NCBI GenBank assembly: GCA_021295155.1
Contig: JAJTJC010000035.1
Coordinates: forward strand, 1,116,001-1,180,000
Source of the DNA: Flavobacteriaceae bacterium D16
GTDB lineage: Bacteria > Bacteroidota > Bacteroidia > Flavobacteriales > Flavobacteriaceae
DNA: 64,000 bases
Direction: 5' to 3'
The notes beneath the pieces are model-generated. The model did no database searches and was not told the DNA's origin. It worked only from the letters and a program-made list of their open reading frames with translations. This document shows, in pieces, positions 1 through 8,967 of the stretch. Each line of letters begins with the position of its first letter. The stretch's first letter is position 1. Both the position numbers and the translations under genes were made by a program.

Positions 1-1820
1 GGATCAAAATGTATCAGTCGGGTCATTTTTTTGGCCTGATTTCGGCTTTTAATCCCTACCTCACCGATAATATCAATATTATCAAAAACGGCACAAGCGC
101 TCAATATGGAGAAGGGGTAAGTGGGATCATCAGTATGGAAAGCAGAAACCACCTCACCCAGAAAGCCTATGGAGGGGCGGGTTTTAACCTGATCAGTGGT
201 GATGCTTATGCGCAAATACCACTTACTAACGAGCTAGCCGTACAGTTTTCGGCAAGAAGATCGGTGACTGATTTCCTGAACACGCCTACCTATAGCCAGT
301 TTTTTGACCGGGCTTTTCAGGACTCCGAGGTAATAGGCGGACAATCAGCATCCAATATTCCCATTAACCGGGAAGAATCATTTTACTTTTATGATTTCAC
401 CGGGAAAGTACTTTATAATCCCAGTCCGGATCATAAAATTCGATTTAACTTCATCAACATTAATAACAACCTGGATTATGAAGAAGAATCCCTGGATACG
501 GGGCTGAGAAACAGCAGCACCCTGGACCAGACCAATATCTCTTTTGGGGGAAGCCTGGAAAGTTCATGGAGCAATCGTTTTCAAACCCGTTTTAACGCCT
601 ATTACACCGAATATAACCTGGAGGCTCAAAACAGTTCAGATGGAGGGGTACAGGAGCTTTTTCAGAATAACCGGGTAGTTGAAACGGCTGTAAAAGCTTC
701 CGGAAGCTATCAATGGAAACCTAATTGGGGGTGGCAGGGAGGATATCAATTCACCGAAGTAGGGGTTACCAATTTCACCGATGTTACCCAACCTCCTTTT
801 AATAGCAACATAAAAGGAGTAATACGCACCCATGTGCTATATTCCGAAGGGATACACCAGTCTGAAAATGGACGGCTAAAAGCAATCGCTGGAGTACGGG
901 CACACTATATTGAAAACCTGAATACTTTTTCAGAGATTATCATCGAACCGCGGATCAATATAAACTACAAGCTGTCAGAGGACTGGCAGGCACAGTTGCT
1001 GGGTGAGTTCAAAAATCAAACCACCAATCAGGTTATCGACCTGGAGCAGAATTTTCTGGGCGTTGAAAAAAGGCGTTGGATAGTTTCTAATACAACAACA
1101 GACACCTTGGTTAATGGTAGTCCCAATGAACGTCCGCTGCCTATTGTACGCAGCAAACAAGCATCTTTGGGCCTTAATTATGATAAAGGTCGCTGGTTTG
1201 TGGGCCTTGAAGGTTTCTATAAATATGTAGATGGTATAAGTACAGATACCCAGGGCTTCCAGAACGAGGATCAGTTCAATGGGGAAATTGGGGAATACAG
1301 TGTAATGGGCCTGGAATTTCTGATCAATCATAAAAACCGATATTTCAGTACCTGGCTGAGTTATACGTTTAACGAAAACGAATATACGTTTAACAATATC
1401 GATCCTAACACTTTTCCAAACAACCTGGATATTAGGCATACTGTTTCCTTTGCCACTACCTATATGTACCGCGATTTTAAACTCGGAGTTGGAATTAACT
1501 ACCGGACCGGCAGGCCTTATACTGAACCTCTGGAAGGTGCAGCAGGGATAGATACCAGTGTTTTCCCTTTTACCATAGCCTACCAATCTCCCAACAGCAG
1601 CACCTTGCCCGATTACTTTCGGACAGATCTATCAGCCCTTTATGATTTTAATATTGGATCCAGGGTCCGCGCTACAGCCGGTGCATCGGTATTGAACGTG
1701 CTTAACCGGCGTAACGTATTGAACACCTATTACAGGCTGAATCGTCAGAATGAAATAGAAACGGTGGAAAGCATCTCACTAGGACTCACCCCCAATATTA
1801 GTTTTCGGGTTTCCTTTTAA
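1..1820 (+). CDS. TonB-dependent receptor, 3' part (5' end outside window)
   Basis: This is the plug end and beta-barrel of an outer-membrane TonB-dependent receptor, which imports a ligand at the expense of the proton-motive force. The frame is open back to the first base, so signal peptide, N-terminal domain and most of the plug lie upstream; the first ATG at 9 is internal. Plug-like sequence (IIKNGTSAQYGEGVSG) is followed by about 550 residues of alternating aromatic/polar strands, and the protein ends in Phe (FRVSF), the usual outer-membrane barrel end signal. It is not of SusC length or pattern in the visible part. The stop overlaps the end of the convergent blh gene by four bases. Ligand unknown. 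Confidence 0.88.
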   Translation, partial: IKMYQSGHFFGLISAFNPYLTDNINIIKNGTSAQYGEGVSGIISMESRNHLTQKAYGGAGFNLISGDAYAQIPLTNELAVQFSARRSVTDFLNTPTYSQFFDRAFQDSEVIGGQSASNIPINREESFYFYDFTGKVLYNPSPDHKIRFNFININNNLDYEEESLDTGLRNSSTLDQTNISFGGSLESSWSNRFQTRFNAYYTEYNLEAQNSSDGGVQELFQNNRVVETAVKASGSYQWKPNWGWQGGYQFTEVGVTNFTDVTQPPFNSNIKGVIRTHVLYSEGIHQSENGRLKAIAGVRAHYIENLNTFSEIIIEPRININYKLSEDWQAQLLGEFKNQTTNQVIDLEQNFLGVEKRRWIVSNTTTDTLVNGSPNERPLPIVRSKQASLGLNYDKGRWFVGLEGFYKYVDGISTDTQGFQNEDQFNGEIGEYSVMGLEFLINHKNRYFSTWLSYTFNENEYTFNNIDPNTFPNNLDIRHTVSFATTYMYRDFKLGVGINYRTGRPYTEPLEGAAGIDTSVFPFTIAYQSPNSSTLPDYFRTDLSALYDFNIGSRVRATAGASVLNVLNRRNVLNTYYRLNRQNEIETVESISLGLTPNISFRVSF

Positions 1821-2716
1821 ATACGGTTCACCTTGTTCATAACGAGAACATGCGGGAAAGTAATAGCCGCCAGGAAATATATCAGAATTGAGAAAAAGAG
1901 TTTGTCCTGACCCTCAAACAGGAAATACAGCACGCCCAGGCCTACCAGAGAAAAAATCCAATACACTAGGGAAGATTTAAAATAGTTCCATAGTGCCTTT
2001 TTACTAATCTCCCCACTGAGGAATTGTACCTGATCCATCAAAGATGGAATACTGTGCCAAATTACGAAGTAGATACTGAATCCCCAGATTAAGGACGCAG
2101 ATTGAAACAGGATATAAAAGACCAAAAGATAAAAAAGCTCCTCAATAAGATGCGTCAGAATCAAGCTTTTAAAGGCAACCCAGATAAAGAAAGCTAGAAA
2201 AGTAAGCCCGGAACCAAGCAAACCGTAAAAATAAAATTCAACGGGTATGTAGAAATCCGTAACCTCCAGGATTATTCGCGACACCTCTTCCCTATGGAAA
2301 TAGAATAATAAAAAGAATATCAGCAGCCCATAGGACAGAAAAAACAATTCCCTTAGTCCGCTTGGAAGTGATGTACGTGATACCCAATGTTGTTCTCCGA
2401 AATGATAACCACTGGCCAGAACGAAAAAGGCCAGCGCAAGAATGGGTAAAAAAGAAAAGAATACGGCTATGATCCCTATTACCAGCAAATAACTGATCAG
2501 TGCCCTCAAATAAAAAGACTTACTGTCCATTCCAGTAGTTCTCTGAATCAACTTCAGGTCATTCGCCCCGTGCATGATCCCAAAAGAAAAGACAAACATA
2601 TACGCCAGAAAAGCCTCTGCCCGGTCACCAAAAAAAACAGCCAGCCATAAGCAAAAAAAGGTGCTCACGATCATAAAAGCATTCATATTGGCAATTTTGG
2701 CTGGTACTAATTTCAT
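1817..2716 (-). CDS. blh: Brp/Blh family beta-carotene 15,15'-dioxygenase
   Basis: This polytopic membrane enzyme is expected to cleave beta-carotene into two retinals, the chromophore of the proteorhodopsin encoded next door. The 299 residues are mostly hydrophobic, with about seven to eight predicted membrane spans. The conserved histidines thought to bind iron in this family are visible in GIMHGAND (H49), SGYHFGEQHW (H105, H110), IWHSIPS (H221) and FPHVLV (H289). The gene is divergent from the rhodopsin with 87 bases between starts, and its 3' end overlaps the receptor gene. No carotenoid synthesis genes (crt) are in the window, so beta-carotene must come from a locus elsewhere. Family assignment is firm; activity is inferred. 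Confidence 0.92.
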   Translation of the reverse strand: MKLVPAKIANMNAFMIVSTFFCLWLAVFFGDRAEAFLAYMFVFSFGIMHGANDLKLIQRTTGMDSKSFYLRALISYLLVIGIIAVFFSFLPILALAFFVLASGYHFGEQHWVSRTSLPSGLRELFFLSYGLLIFFLLFYFHREEVSRIILEVTDFYIPVEFYFYGLLGSGLTFLAFFIWVAFKSLILTHLIEELFYLLVFYILFQSASLIWGFSIYFVIWHSIPSLMDQVQFLSGEISKKALWNYFKSSLVYWIFSLVGLGVLYFLFEGQDKLFFSILIYFLAAITFPHVLVMNKVNRI

Positions 2717-2741
2717 ATTTGTTAAAATTTAAGGAAATTTT

Positions 2742-2774
2742 TTGATTTATTATGTTTACTTTTTTTTACATTTG
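2742..2774 (+). promoter_or_regulatory. Flavobacterial promoter of the proteorhodopsin gene
   Basis: TTG at 2742-2744 and TACATTTG at 2767-2774, separated by 22 bases, fit the Bacteroidota promoter pattern (TTG, 17-23 bases, TAnnTTTG). Transcription would start near 2780, leaving a leader of about 24 bases before the ATG at 2804. Confidence 0.7.
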
Positions 2775-2780
2775 GTTAAA

Positions 2781-2788
2781 CAAAATTA
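2781..2788 (-). promoter_or_regulatory. Candidate -7 box of blh
   Basis: Read on the minus strand the sequence is TAATTTTG, an exact TAnnTTTG match, six bases from the rhodopsin -7 box and pointing the other way. No TTG lies 17-23 bases upstream of it, so it would be a weak or activator-dependent promoter. The leader to the blh ATG at 2716 would be about 58 bases. Confidence 0.4.
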
Positions 2789-2803
2789 ACTAATTCTAGT
2801 TTT

Positions 2804-3538
2804 ATGGAAAATTTTTTAGCATCAATTCCCTTAGTAGCTAAAATGGCTACTAACGATTATGTTGGTTTCACCTTCTTTGTAGGGTGTATGGCCATGATGG
2901 CAGCTGCTGCCTTCTTCTTCTTGTCTATGAATAGCTTTGACAGGAAGTGGAGAACCTCAATCCTGGTTTCCGGATTGATTACTTTTATTGCCGCGGTACA
3001 CTACTGGTACATGAGAGATTATTGGGCAGTGAATGGAGAATCGCCTACTTTCTTTCGTTATGTAGACTGGATTCTTACCGTGCCATTAATGTGTGTTGAG
3101 TTCTTCTTAATTCTGAAAGTAGCAGGAGCCAAGAAGTCTCTAATGTGGAAGCTAATCTTTGCTTCTGTTGTAATGTTGGTTACCGGGTACCTCGGAGAGG
3201 CCGTATTCAGGGATCAAGCTGCGGTTTGGGGTCTTATCTCCGGTCTGGCTTACTTCTGGATCGTTTACATCATCTGGTTTGGAGAAGCCAAGAAACTTGC
3301 AACCGAAGCTGGTGGAGCTGTGCTAACAGCACACAAAACACTGTGTTGGTTTGTACTGGTTGGATGGGCAATTTATCCAATCGGATACATGGCAGGTACG
3401 CCTGGATGGTATGAAGGAATTTTCGGAGGACTTTCCATGGATGTTGTATACAACATTGGTGATGCCATTAACAAAATTGGATTCGGACTTGTAGTTTACA
3501 ACCTTGCTGTTGTTGCTACTGCCAAGTCAGAGGCATAA
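2804..3538 (+). CDS. Proteorhodopsin, light-driven proton pump (green-tuned)
   Basis: This is a 244-residue seven-helix retinal protein of the inner membrane that should pump protons outward in light. The proton-pump signature is complete: RYVDW..T......E gives acceptor D88, T92 and donor E99 (the DTE pattern of proteorhodopsins), H66 in AVHYWYMRD partners the acceptor, and K224 in AINKIGFG is the Schiff-base lysine. The spectral tuning position, eight residues after the acceptor, is M96, which in flavobacterial proteins goes with green absorption (Gln gives blue). It is neither the NDQ sodium-pump nor the NTQ chloride-pump type. The gene is monocistronic, with its own promoter and a terminator right after it, and divergent from blh, the retinal-making enzyme. 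Confidence 0.97.
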   Translation: MENFLASIPLVAKMATNDYVGFTFFVGCMAMMAAAAFFFLSMNSFDRKWRTSILVSGLITFIAAVHYWYMRDYWAVNGESPTFFRYVDWILTVPLMCVEFFLILKVAGAKKSLMWKLIFASVVMLVTGYLGEAVFRDQAAVWGLISGLAYFWIVYIIWFGEAKKLATEAGGAVLTAHKTLCWFVLVGWAIYPIGYMAGTPGWYEGIFGGLSMDVVYNIGDAINKIGFGLVVYNLAVVATAKSEA

Positions 3539-3558
3539 TCCAAAGATCTATTAAAAAG

Positions 3559-3588
3559 AAAGATCGCCAATTTGGCGATCTTTTTTTG
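3559..3588. terminator. Bidirectional terminator between proteorhodopsin and argS
   Basis: AGATCGCC (3561-3568) and GGCGATCT (3574-3581) form a perfect 8-bp stem, extendable by A-T pairs, with a five-base loop. Seven T follow on the plus strand and a T-rich run (TTTCTTTTT) follows on the minus strand. It sits between two convergent genes and should stop both. Confidence 0.9.
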
Positions 3589-3589
3589 T

Positions 3590-5377
3590 TTACATCCTTT
3601 CCGGAACCTGTATCCCCAGTAAACTAAAAGCAGAGGCAATTACTTCACCGATTTTAGCGGTTAACTGGACTCGAAACCTTCTCTTCGCAATATCAGATTC
3701 ACCCAGGATAGAAACCTGCTGGTAGAATGAATTGAACTCTTTTACCAGATCATAGGTATAATTGGCAATCAAGGCCGGACTGTACTGCTCTGCAGCATTG
3801 ACCACGGTCTCAGGGAAAAGAAGCAATCCCTTCAACAATTCCCTTTCTTTGGGATGAAGTTCCAAATGGGTGCCTAAGGCCTGTTCAAATTGAGTCTCAT
3901 TTGGATCCGCTTTTCTTATAATTGATTGAATCCTGGCATAGGTATATTGCACAAACGGACCGGTATTCCCCTGAAAATCCACTGATTCTTCAGGATTAAA
4001 AAGGATACGCTTTCTGGGATCTACCTTCAGGATATAGTATTTTAAAGCGCCAAGACCTATAACACGGTACAAGTCCTGCTTTTCTTCCTCGTTATAAGCA
4101 TCCAATTTGCCCAATTCACGCGAAATCGCTTCTGCCGTTCTGGCCATTTCCGCCATAAGGTCGTCTGCGTCCACTACGGTACCTTCCCTGCTCTTCATCT
4201 TGCCGCTCGGCAAATCGACCATGCCATAACTCAGGTGATATAGCTGGTCTGCCCAGGAATACCCCAGTTTTTTCAGTATCAGGAACAGCACTTTAAAATG
4301 GTAATCCTGTTCGTTACCCACGGTATAGACCATACCCTCTATTTCAGGGTGGTTATCTGCTCTCATAATGGCAGTTCCAATATCCTGTGTCATATACACC
4401 GCCGTACCATCGGCTCTCAGGACAATCTTTTCATCCAGACCATCTTCGGTCAGGTCTATCCAGACACTACCGTCCGGTTTTTTGTAAAAAACACCTTGAT
4501 TCAGTCCCTTTTGAACCACATCCTTGCCCAGCAAATAGGTATCACTTTCGTAGTATAATTCGTCAAAATCAACCCCCATGGCGCTATAGGTTTTGTCAAA
4601 CCCTTTATAAACCCAGCCGTTCATGGTTTTCCATAAATCGACGGTCTCCGGATCACCAGATTCCCAGTTTCTGAGCATTTCCTGTGCTTCCAGGAGTATG
4701 GGAGCCTCCTTTTCTGCAGTTTCTTTTTCCATCCCTCCGGCAATAAGCTCAGCCACTTCTTGTTTATATGCCTTATCAAAGGCCACATAGTAATTCCCAA
4801 CCAATTTATCGCCTTTAATTCCCGCACTTTCCGGAGTTTCTCCATGGCCAAACTTCTTCCAGGCTAACATGCTTTTGCAGATATGAATCCCCCGATCGTT
4901 TATGATCTGGGTCTTGTACACCTTTTTGCCAGCTGCCTTAAGGATTTCAGATACAGAATAACCCAGCAAGATGTTGCGGAGGTGTCCAAGATGTAGGGGC
5001 TTGTTAGTGTTAGGTGAAGAGTACTCAACCATTACAGAGCCCTTAGATTCACCAGACCAAAACCCAAATTGACTATCCTCTTTTACAGCGTTAAAGGTTT
5101 TTAAATAGTAGCTGTCACTGATAACCAGGTTGAGAAATCCTTTGATTACATTGAAATCGGCTACCTCTTCCACATGGGTTTTCAGGTATTCCCCAAATTC
5201 CCTGCCAATTACTTCCGGATTGCCCTTCACAAAACGCAGCATTGGAAATACCACGAGGGTAATATCTCCCGTGAAATCTTTACGGGTTGGCTGTAATTCC
5301 ACAGTGGGTAAATCCACTCCTTTCAAAACAGATGCAGCCTCTTTCACATGGGTGGTCAGCAGCGTATTCAGATCCAT
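3590..5377 (-). CDS. argS: Arginyl-tRNA synthetase
   Basis: This cytoplasmic class I aminoacyl-tRNA synthetase charges tRNA-Arg. The HIGH-like motif (HLGHLRN, preceded by SSPNTNKPL) and the KMSKS-like motif (GKMKSREGT) are both present, and the C-terminal DALR-type anticodon domain ends in GIQVPERM. I chose the ATG at 5377 (MDLNTLL, 595 residues) over an upstream start at 5401, because the extra eight residues do not look conserved and a -7 promoter box spans 5399-5406. Transcription ends at the terminator shared with proteorhodopsin. Confidence 0.97.
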   Translation of the reverse strand: MDLNTLLTTHVKEAASVLKGVDLPTVELQPTRKDFTGDITLVVFPMLRFVKGNPEVIGREFGEYLKTHVEEVADFNVIKGFLNLVISDSYYLKTFNAVKEDSQFGFWSGESKGSVMVEYSSPNTNKPLHLGHLRNILLGYSVSEILKAAGKKVYKTQIINDRGIHICKSMLAWKKFGHGETPESAGIKGDKLVGNYYVAFDKAYKQEVAELIAGGMEKETAEKEAPILLEAQEMLRNWESGDPETVDLWKTMNGWVYKGFDKTYSAMGVDFDELYYESDTYLLGKDVVQKGLNQGVFYKKPDGSVWIDLTEDGLDEKIVLRADGTAVYMTQDIGTAIMRADNHPEIEGMVYTVGNEQDYHFKVLFLILKKLGYSWADQLYHLSYGMVDLPSGKMKSREGTVVDADDLMAEMARTAEAISRELGKLDAYNEEEKQDLYRVIGLGALKYYILKVDPRKRILFNPEESVDFQGNTGPFVQYTYARIQSIIRKADPNETQFEQALGTHLELHPKERELLKGLLLFPETVVNAAEQYSPALIANYTYDLVKEFNSFYQQVSILGESDIAKRRFRVQLTAKIGEVIASAFSLLGIQVPERM

Positions 5378-5398
5378 AATAATGCTTGATTGAAGATG

Positions 5399-5406
5399 CA
5401 AAACTA
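5399..5406 (-). promoter_or_regulatory. Candidate -7 box of argS
   Basis: The minus strand reads TAGTTTTG, an exact TAnnTTTG match, about 21 bases upstream of the chosen argS ATG. No TTG is seen at the usual distance upstream, so confidence is limited. Confidence 0.4.
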
Positions 5407-5461
5407 CATAAATTTTAGGCTATCTGAGGGATAACATATTTTTAGGAATTCCCTCCCTTTC

Positions 5462-5486
5462 AAATTCCTACCTTTATAAGGAATTT
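5462..5486. repeat. 8-bp inverted repeat upstream of the 141-residue gene
   Basis: AAATTCCT (5462-5469) and AGGAATTT (5479-5486) are exact reverse complements, nine bases apart. The spacer carries TACCTTTA, one base off the -7 consensus. The arrangement resembles an operator around a promoter for the gene starting at 5529; no T-run follows, so it is not an obvious terminator. Confidence 0.4.
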
Positions 5487-5528
5487 CATATTAAAAACAA
5501 GCTAACCCTATTCTTAAAAGACAGCTAT

Positions 5529-5954
5529 ATGCTTGCAAATGTCTCCTACTCCAACAAGGAGCTTGATAAAAAAATCACGGAAGGCGTTGGTAAACCCTTC
5601 ACATTAAAGGAAAGGTGGAAACTTGGCGGAATTGGGTCTCCCAAACTGTCAATAACGGCTACAAGTGTGGAGATCGGAAACCTGCTCAAACTGGATAATA
5701 ACCTGAATACTTGTAATATCGAACTAAGACCCAAAGGTATCATCCTCAGGTTCCGGTCCTTACTGGAAACCTATGCCCTCATTATTCCATACTATAAGCT
5801 TACTATTTATAAAGGGGATGCCCAGATTTATTCGATCTATAAAGACCACTATTTCATCAAGGTGAAAAGCGACACCAAAGCCATCAAACAATTTTTTAAG
5901 AAAATGATGGATTATAAGGCCGATAATGCTCCAACCTCCATTGAAGACCTATAA
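5529..5954 (+). CDS. Unknown 141-residue cytoplasmic protein
   Basis: I do not recognise a named domain. The protein has no signal peptide and no membrane span; it is a mix of short beta-rich segments (for example IELRPKGIILRFRS and KLTIYKGDAQIYSIY) with a basic C-terminal helix (AIKQFFKKMMDYK). The reading frame is clean and codon use matches its neighbours. It lies three bases before the SDR/DUF2867 gene, so the two are very probably one operon, and an inverted repeat precedes it. The SDR neighbour gives the only functional hint. Confidence 0.75.
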   Translation: MLANVSYSNKELDKKITEGVGKPFTLKERWKLGGIGSPKLSITATSVEIGNLLKLDNNLNTCNIELRPKGIILRFRSLLETYALIIPYYKLTIYKGDAQIYSIYKDHYFIKVKSDTKAIKQFFKKMMDYKADNAPTSIEDL

Positions 5955-5957
5955 GCT

Positions 5958-7382
5958 ATGAAAATACTCATCACCGGAGCCAATGGATATATTGGGATGC
6001 GCTTATTACCACTTCTTCTGGAAATGGGCCATGAAGTAGTTTGTACGGTCCGTAATGCAGAACGCCTATCCATTGATGAGGAAATCCGTAATCAGATTGA
6101 AATAATTGAAATTGATTTCCTTCAGGAAGTAAAAGCCGGGTTACTCCCCGCAGATATTGAGGCAGCGTACTTCCTGATTCATTCCATGAGTACCTCAACC
6201 AGGGATTTTGATGAAATGGAAGCCATTACCGCCCGGAATTTCAATACCTATCTTAAGGACACCAGGGTGGAACAGGTGATCTACCTCAGCGGGATAGTCA
6301 ATGATGAGAACCTGTCCAAGCATCTCTGGTCACGGAAAAATGTGGAAGAAATTCTAAGTGAAGGCAACTTTAACCTTACCGTGCTTCGCGCAGGTATTAT
6401 CGTAGGTTCAGGCAGTTCTTCCTTCGAGATTATACGGGACCTTTGCGAAAAACTTCCGATTATGATCACCCCCAAGTGGGTCCTGACCAAAACCCAGCCA
6501 ATAGCCATTCGCGATGTGATGCGCTTTCTGACAGGGGTAATTGGCAGGCAGGATACCTATAACAAATCCTTTGATATAGCCGGACCAGACGTCCTTACCT
6601 ATAAAGAGATGCTCAAGCGCTATGCCCGTATTCGCGGATTTAAAAACTGGATCCTAACCGTGCCTGTTATGACTCCAAAGCTTTCTTCCTACTGGCTTTA
6701 TTTTGTAACCTCTACCTCTTATAAACTGGCCCTTAATCTGGTAGATAGCATGAAAATTGAGGTGGTTGCCAGGGACAATCGATTAGAACAAATGTTGGGT
6801 ATTCAAACCTATACCTATGAAGAAGCTATTCAAATGGCCTTTAAAAGGATTGAGCAAAATCTGGTTGTCAGCAGCTGGAAAGACAGTATGATCAGTGGGC
6901 GTTTTAACAGTAGCCTGGAAAAATATATCCAGGTTCCCAAGTTTGGAGTACTACGCGATGAAAAAAAGATAAAGGTAGACAACCAGGAACGTGTACTCGA
7001 TAATATTTGGAAAATTGGCGGGGAAACGGGCTGGTATTATGGGAACTGGCTCTGGAAAATAAGGGGCTTGCTGGATAAATTCACTGGTGGTGTGGGTTTG
7101 CGCCGTGGTCGTACGCACCCAGACCGGATATATCCTGGAGATTCCCTTGATTTTTGGCGGGTGTTACTTGCAGACCGGGAGAAGAAACGGTTGTTGCTCT
7201 TTGCTGAAATGCGTCTTCCCGGAGAAGCCTGGTTGGAGTTCAGGATCGATGACAATAACCATTTGCATCAGGTTGCCACCTTTAGGCCCAGAGGACTAAA
7301 AGGAAGGTTGTATTGGTATTGCGTGCTGCCATTTCACTATTTTATTTTTGGAGGAATGATCAAGAATATTGCCCGCGCCTGA
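5958..7382 (+). CDS. SDR family NAD(P)-binding protein with C-terminal DUF2867
   Basis: The N-terminal half is an extended or atypical short-chain dehydrogenase fold with the dinucleotide-binding motif ITGANGYIG at residues 4-12 and NmrA-like segments (VEQVIYLSGIV, LRAGIIVGSGSSSF). The last roughly 150 residues (from about DNIWKIGGETGWYYGN) match the DUF2867 pattern, ending in a hydrophobic stretch with FRPRGLKGRLYWY. Proteins of this build are widespread but lack a proven reaction; a redox or sensor role on a lipid-like or quinone-like substrate is a guess. It is co-transcribed with the small gene just upstream. Length, 474 residues, is normal for the family. Confidence 0.85.
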   Translation: MKILITGANGYIGMRLLPLLLEMGHEVVCTVRNAERLSIDEEIRNQIEIIEIDFLQEVKAGLLPADIEAAYFLIHSMSTSTRDFDEMEAITARNFNTYLKDTRVEQVIYLSGIVNDENLSKHLWSRKNVEEILSEGNFNLTVLRAGIIVGSGSSSFEIIRDLCEKLPIMITPKWVLTKTQPIAIRDVMRFLTGVIGRQDTYNKSFDIAGPDVLTYKEMLKRYARIRGFKNWILTVPVMTPKLSSYWLYFVTSTSYKLALNLVDSMKIEVVARDNRLEQMLGIQTYTYEEAIQMAFKRIEQNLVVSSWKDSMISGRFNSSLEKYIQVPKFGVLRDEKKIKVDNQERVLDNIWKIGGETGWYYGNWLWKIRGLLDKFTGGVGLRRGRTHPDRIYPGDSLDFWRVLLADREKKRLLLFAEMRLPGEAWLEFRIDDNNHLHQVATFRPRGLKGRLYWYCVLPFHYFIFGGMIKNIARA

Positions 7383-7454
7383 AAAAATTTACAAATCGAA
7401 GTTACTTTTCTACCACTTTTACCGTCTATGCTTATGAATACCTATTTCTCAGAA

Positions 7455-8945
7455 ATGAAAACTGTGCGATATATCAGCCTTACTTTTTTCTTCTTCCTGA
7501 TCCTGCAGGGATATGCTCAGGATTTTACTGCCAAACTGGTAGATAGTAAAACAGGGCAGGGAATTCCCTATGCCACCATTCAGTTTGATTCCAACTCCGG
7601 GATAATCACGAATGAAGAAGGATTGTTCTCCCTGAGCCAAAGAGCTATCACCGGCCAGGATTCACTCTATATATCCTCTATGGGATATGAAAAACTGGCT
7701 ATTTCCACCCAACTTCTTATAGACAGCATAATAAAAATAAGTCCAAAAGCTATTGATCTGGATGAAGTCTACCTCTTTGACAAGGAGAAGGATGTGGAAG
7801 AAATCATTGAACTGGTAAAAGAAAGGCTTCCTGGTAATTACAATAAAGAGCCTGTAAGGCAGTCGATGTTTTTCAGGCAAAGTAGCTTTAACGAGCTGGA
7901 CAAACTCGATATTGAGTTTAAAAAATCTACCATTGAGGAATTGAGCGAAAAATTCCTGGATAGTGTTATTGGATTATTACCTAGAAGCTCCGCTTACTAC
8001 ACCGAAAGCCTATGTGATTTTTACAAAACTCCCCAGGAACACAGGCTACGGATAGAGAAAGCAGCAGAACTTTACGATAAAAACAATGAAGGATCTATGG
8101 ATGCCTTATCCGAGAAGCTGGAGCGGATATTCAAGGAAAATGTTAAATCAAATTCCTACCTCAAAGTCAAATCAGGAATCTTCGGTACTAAAGTGGAACT
8201 GGATTCAGTTTTCGATGCAGAGGAAAAAGTGGCAGAGGGTTCCGGGCCCGAAGATGAGGAAGAGAAAAAGCATTATTTCCTTTCGAATCGTAAAAGTGCT
8301 ATCCACAATATTTTTGCGTCACTTTTCTATAATGATGAAACCAAGTTAAACTTCCTGGAGAAGTCTAACCGTTACGAATTCTCATTGGAAAGGTACACCA
8401 GTATTGACGATTCAGGGGTTTATGTAATCTCTTTTGCCCCGAAACGTTCTGAAGATTTCCGGGGAACTATATATGTCAATATTGATGACTACGCGATAAT
8501 GCGACTGGAATATGAGAATGTTAAATCCCTCAGGCGTATCCGCCTTCTCGGTTTGAGTTATGAGGAACGCGTTTACAGCGGCACCACCTTGTTTGCCAAG
8601 GGAAATAACGGAAAATATGAACTCCGGTTCATGGACAGGGTCATAGGAAATAAAATGGGGGTCAGGAGGCCTTTAAAAGTAATTGAAAAGAACAAATACG
8701 TAAAGGGCAGACGAAAACAAAATGAATTATCCATGGAATTGGATATTTCTAATTACAGTCGTGAAAAATACGAGCTGGTGGTCTTCCAGAATAAACTGAT
8801 CAGTCAGGAAAAATTTAAAGAGGTTGTGGAAAATGAATCAATTAAGGCCACCTACCTTAGCCGCTATGATCCGGAATTCTGGAAGGGGTACGATATTATG
8901 GAACCAAATGAAGCCATCAGATCATTCAGCGCAGCCTCTGAATAA
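7455..8945 (+). CDS. Secreted carboxypeptidase-regulatory-like domain protein
   Basis: Residues 1 to about 20 form a signal peptide (MKTVRYISLTFFFFLILQGY, cut near A-Q). A CarboxypepD_reg-like beta-sandwich follows at about 22-105 (TGQGIPYATIQFDS...GIITNEEGLFSL), the domain that often precedes TonB receptors, but no plug or barrel comes after it. The remaining 390 residues form a mixed domain of unknown role. I chose the ATG at 7455 because an upstream start at 7428 would put nine residues in front of a good signal peptide. It probably acts in the periplasm or at the outer membrane. The gene converges on ctlX. Confidence 0.8.
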   Translation: MKTVRYISLTFFFFLILQGYAQDFTAKLVDSKTGQGIPYATIQFDSNSGIITNEEGLFSLSQRAITGQDSLYISSMGYEKLAISTQLLIDSIIKISPKAIDLDEVYLFDKEKDVEEIIELVKERLPGNYNKEPVRQSMFFRQSSFNELDKLDIEFKKSTIEELSEKFLDSVIGLLPRSSAYYTESLCDFYKTPQEHRLRIEKAAELYDKNNEGSMDALSEKLERIFKENVKSNSYLKVKSGIFGTKVELDSVFDAEEKVAEGSGPEDEEEKKHYFLSNRKSAIHNIFASLFYNDETKLNFLEKSNRYEFSLERYTSIDDSGVYVISFAPKRSEDFRGTIYVNIDDYAIMRLEYENVKSLRRIRLLGLSYEERVYSGTTLFAKGNNGKYELRFMDRVIGNKMGVRRPLKVIEKNKYVKGRRKQNELSMELDISNYSREKYELVVFQNKLISQEKFKEVVENESIKATYLSRYDPEFWKGYDIMEPNEAIRSFSAASE

Positions 8946-8967
8946 AACGCTGGATTCTATTATCAGA

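Noticed and set aside
975-1586. 203-residue open frame on the minus strand inside the TonB receptor
   Set aside because: It is fully antisense to a clear beta-barrel gene, shows no domain pattern and has low-quality amino-acid composition (Cys- and Ile-rich).
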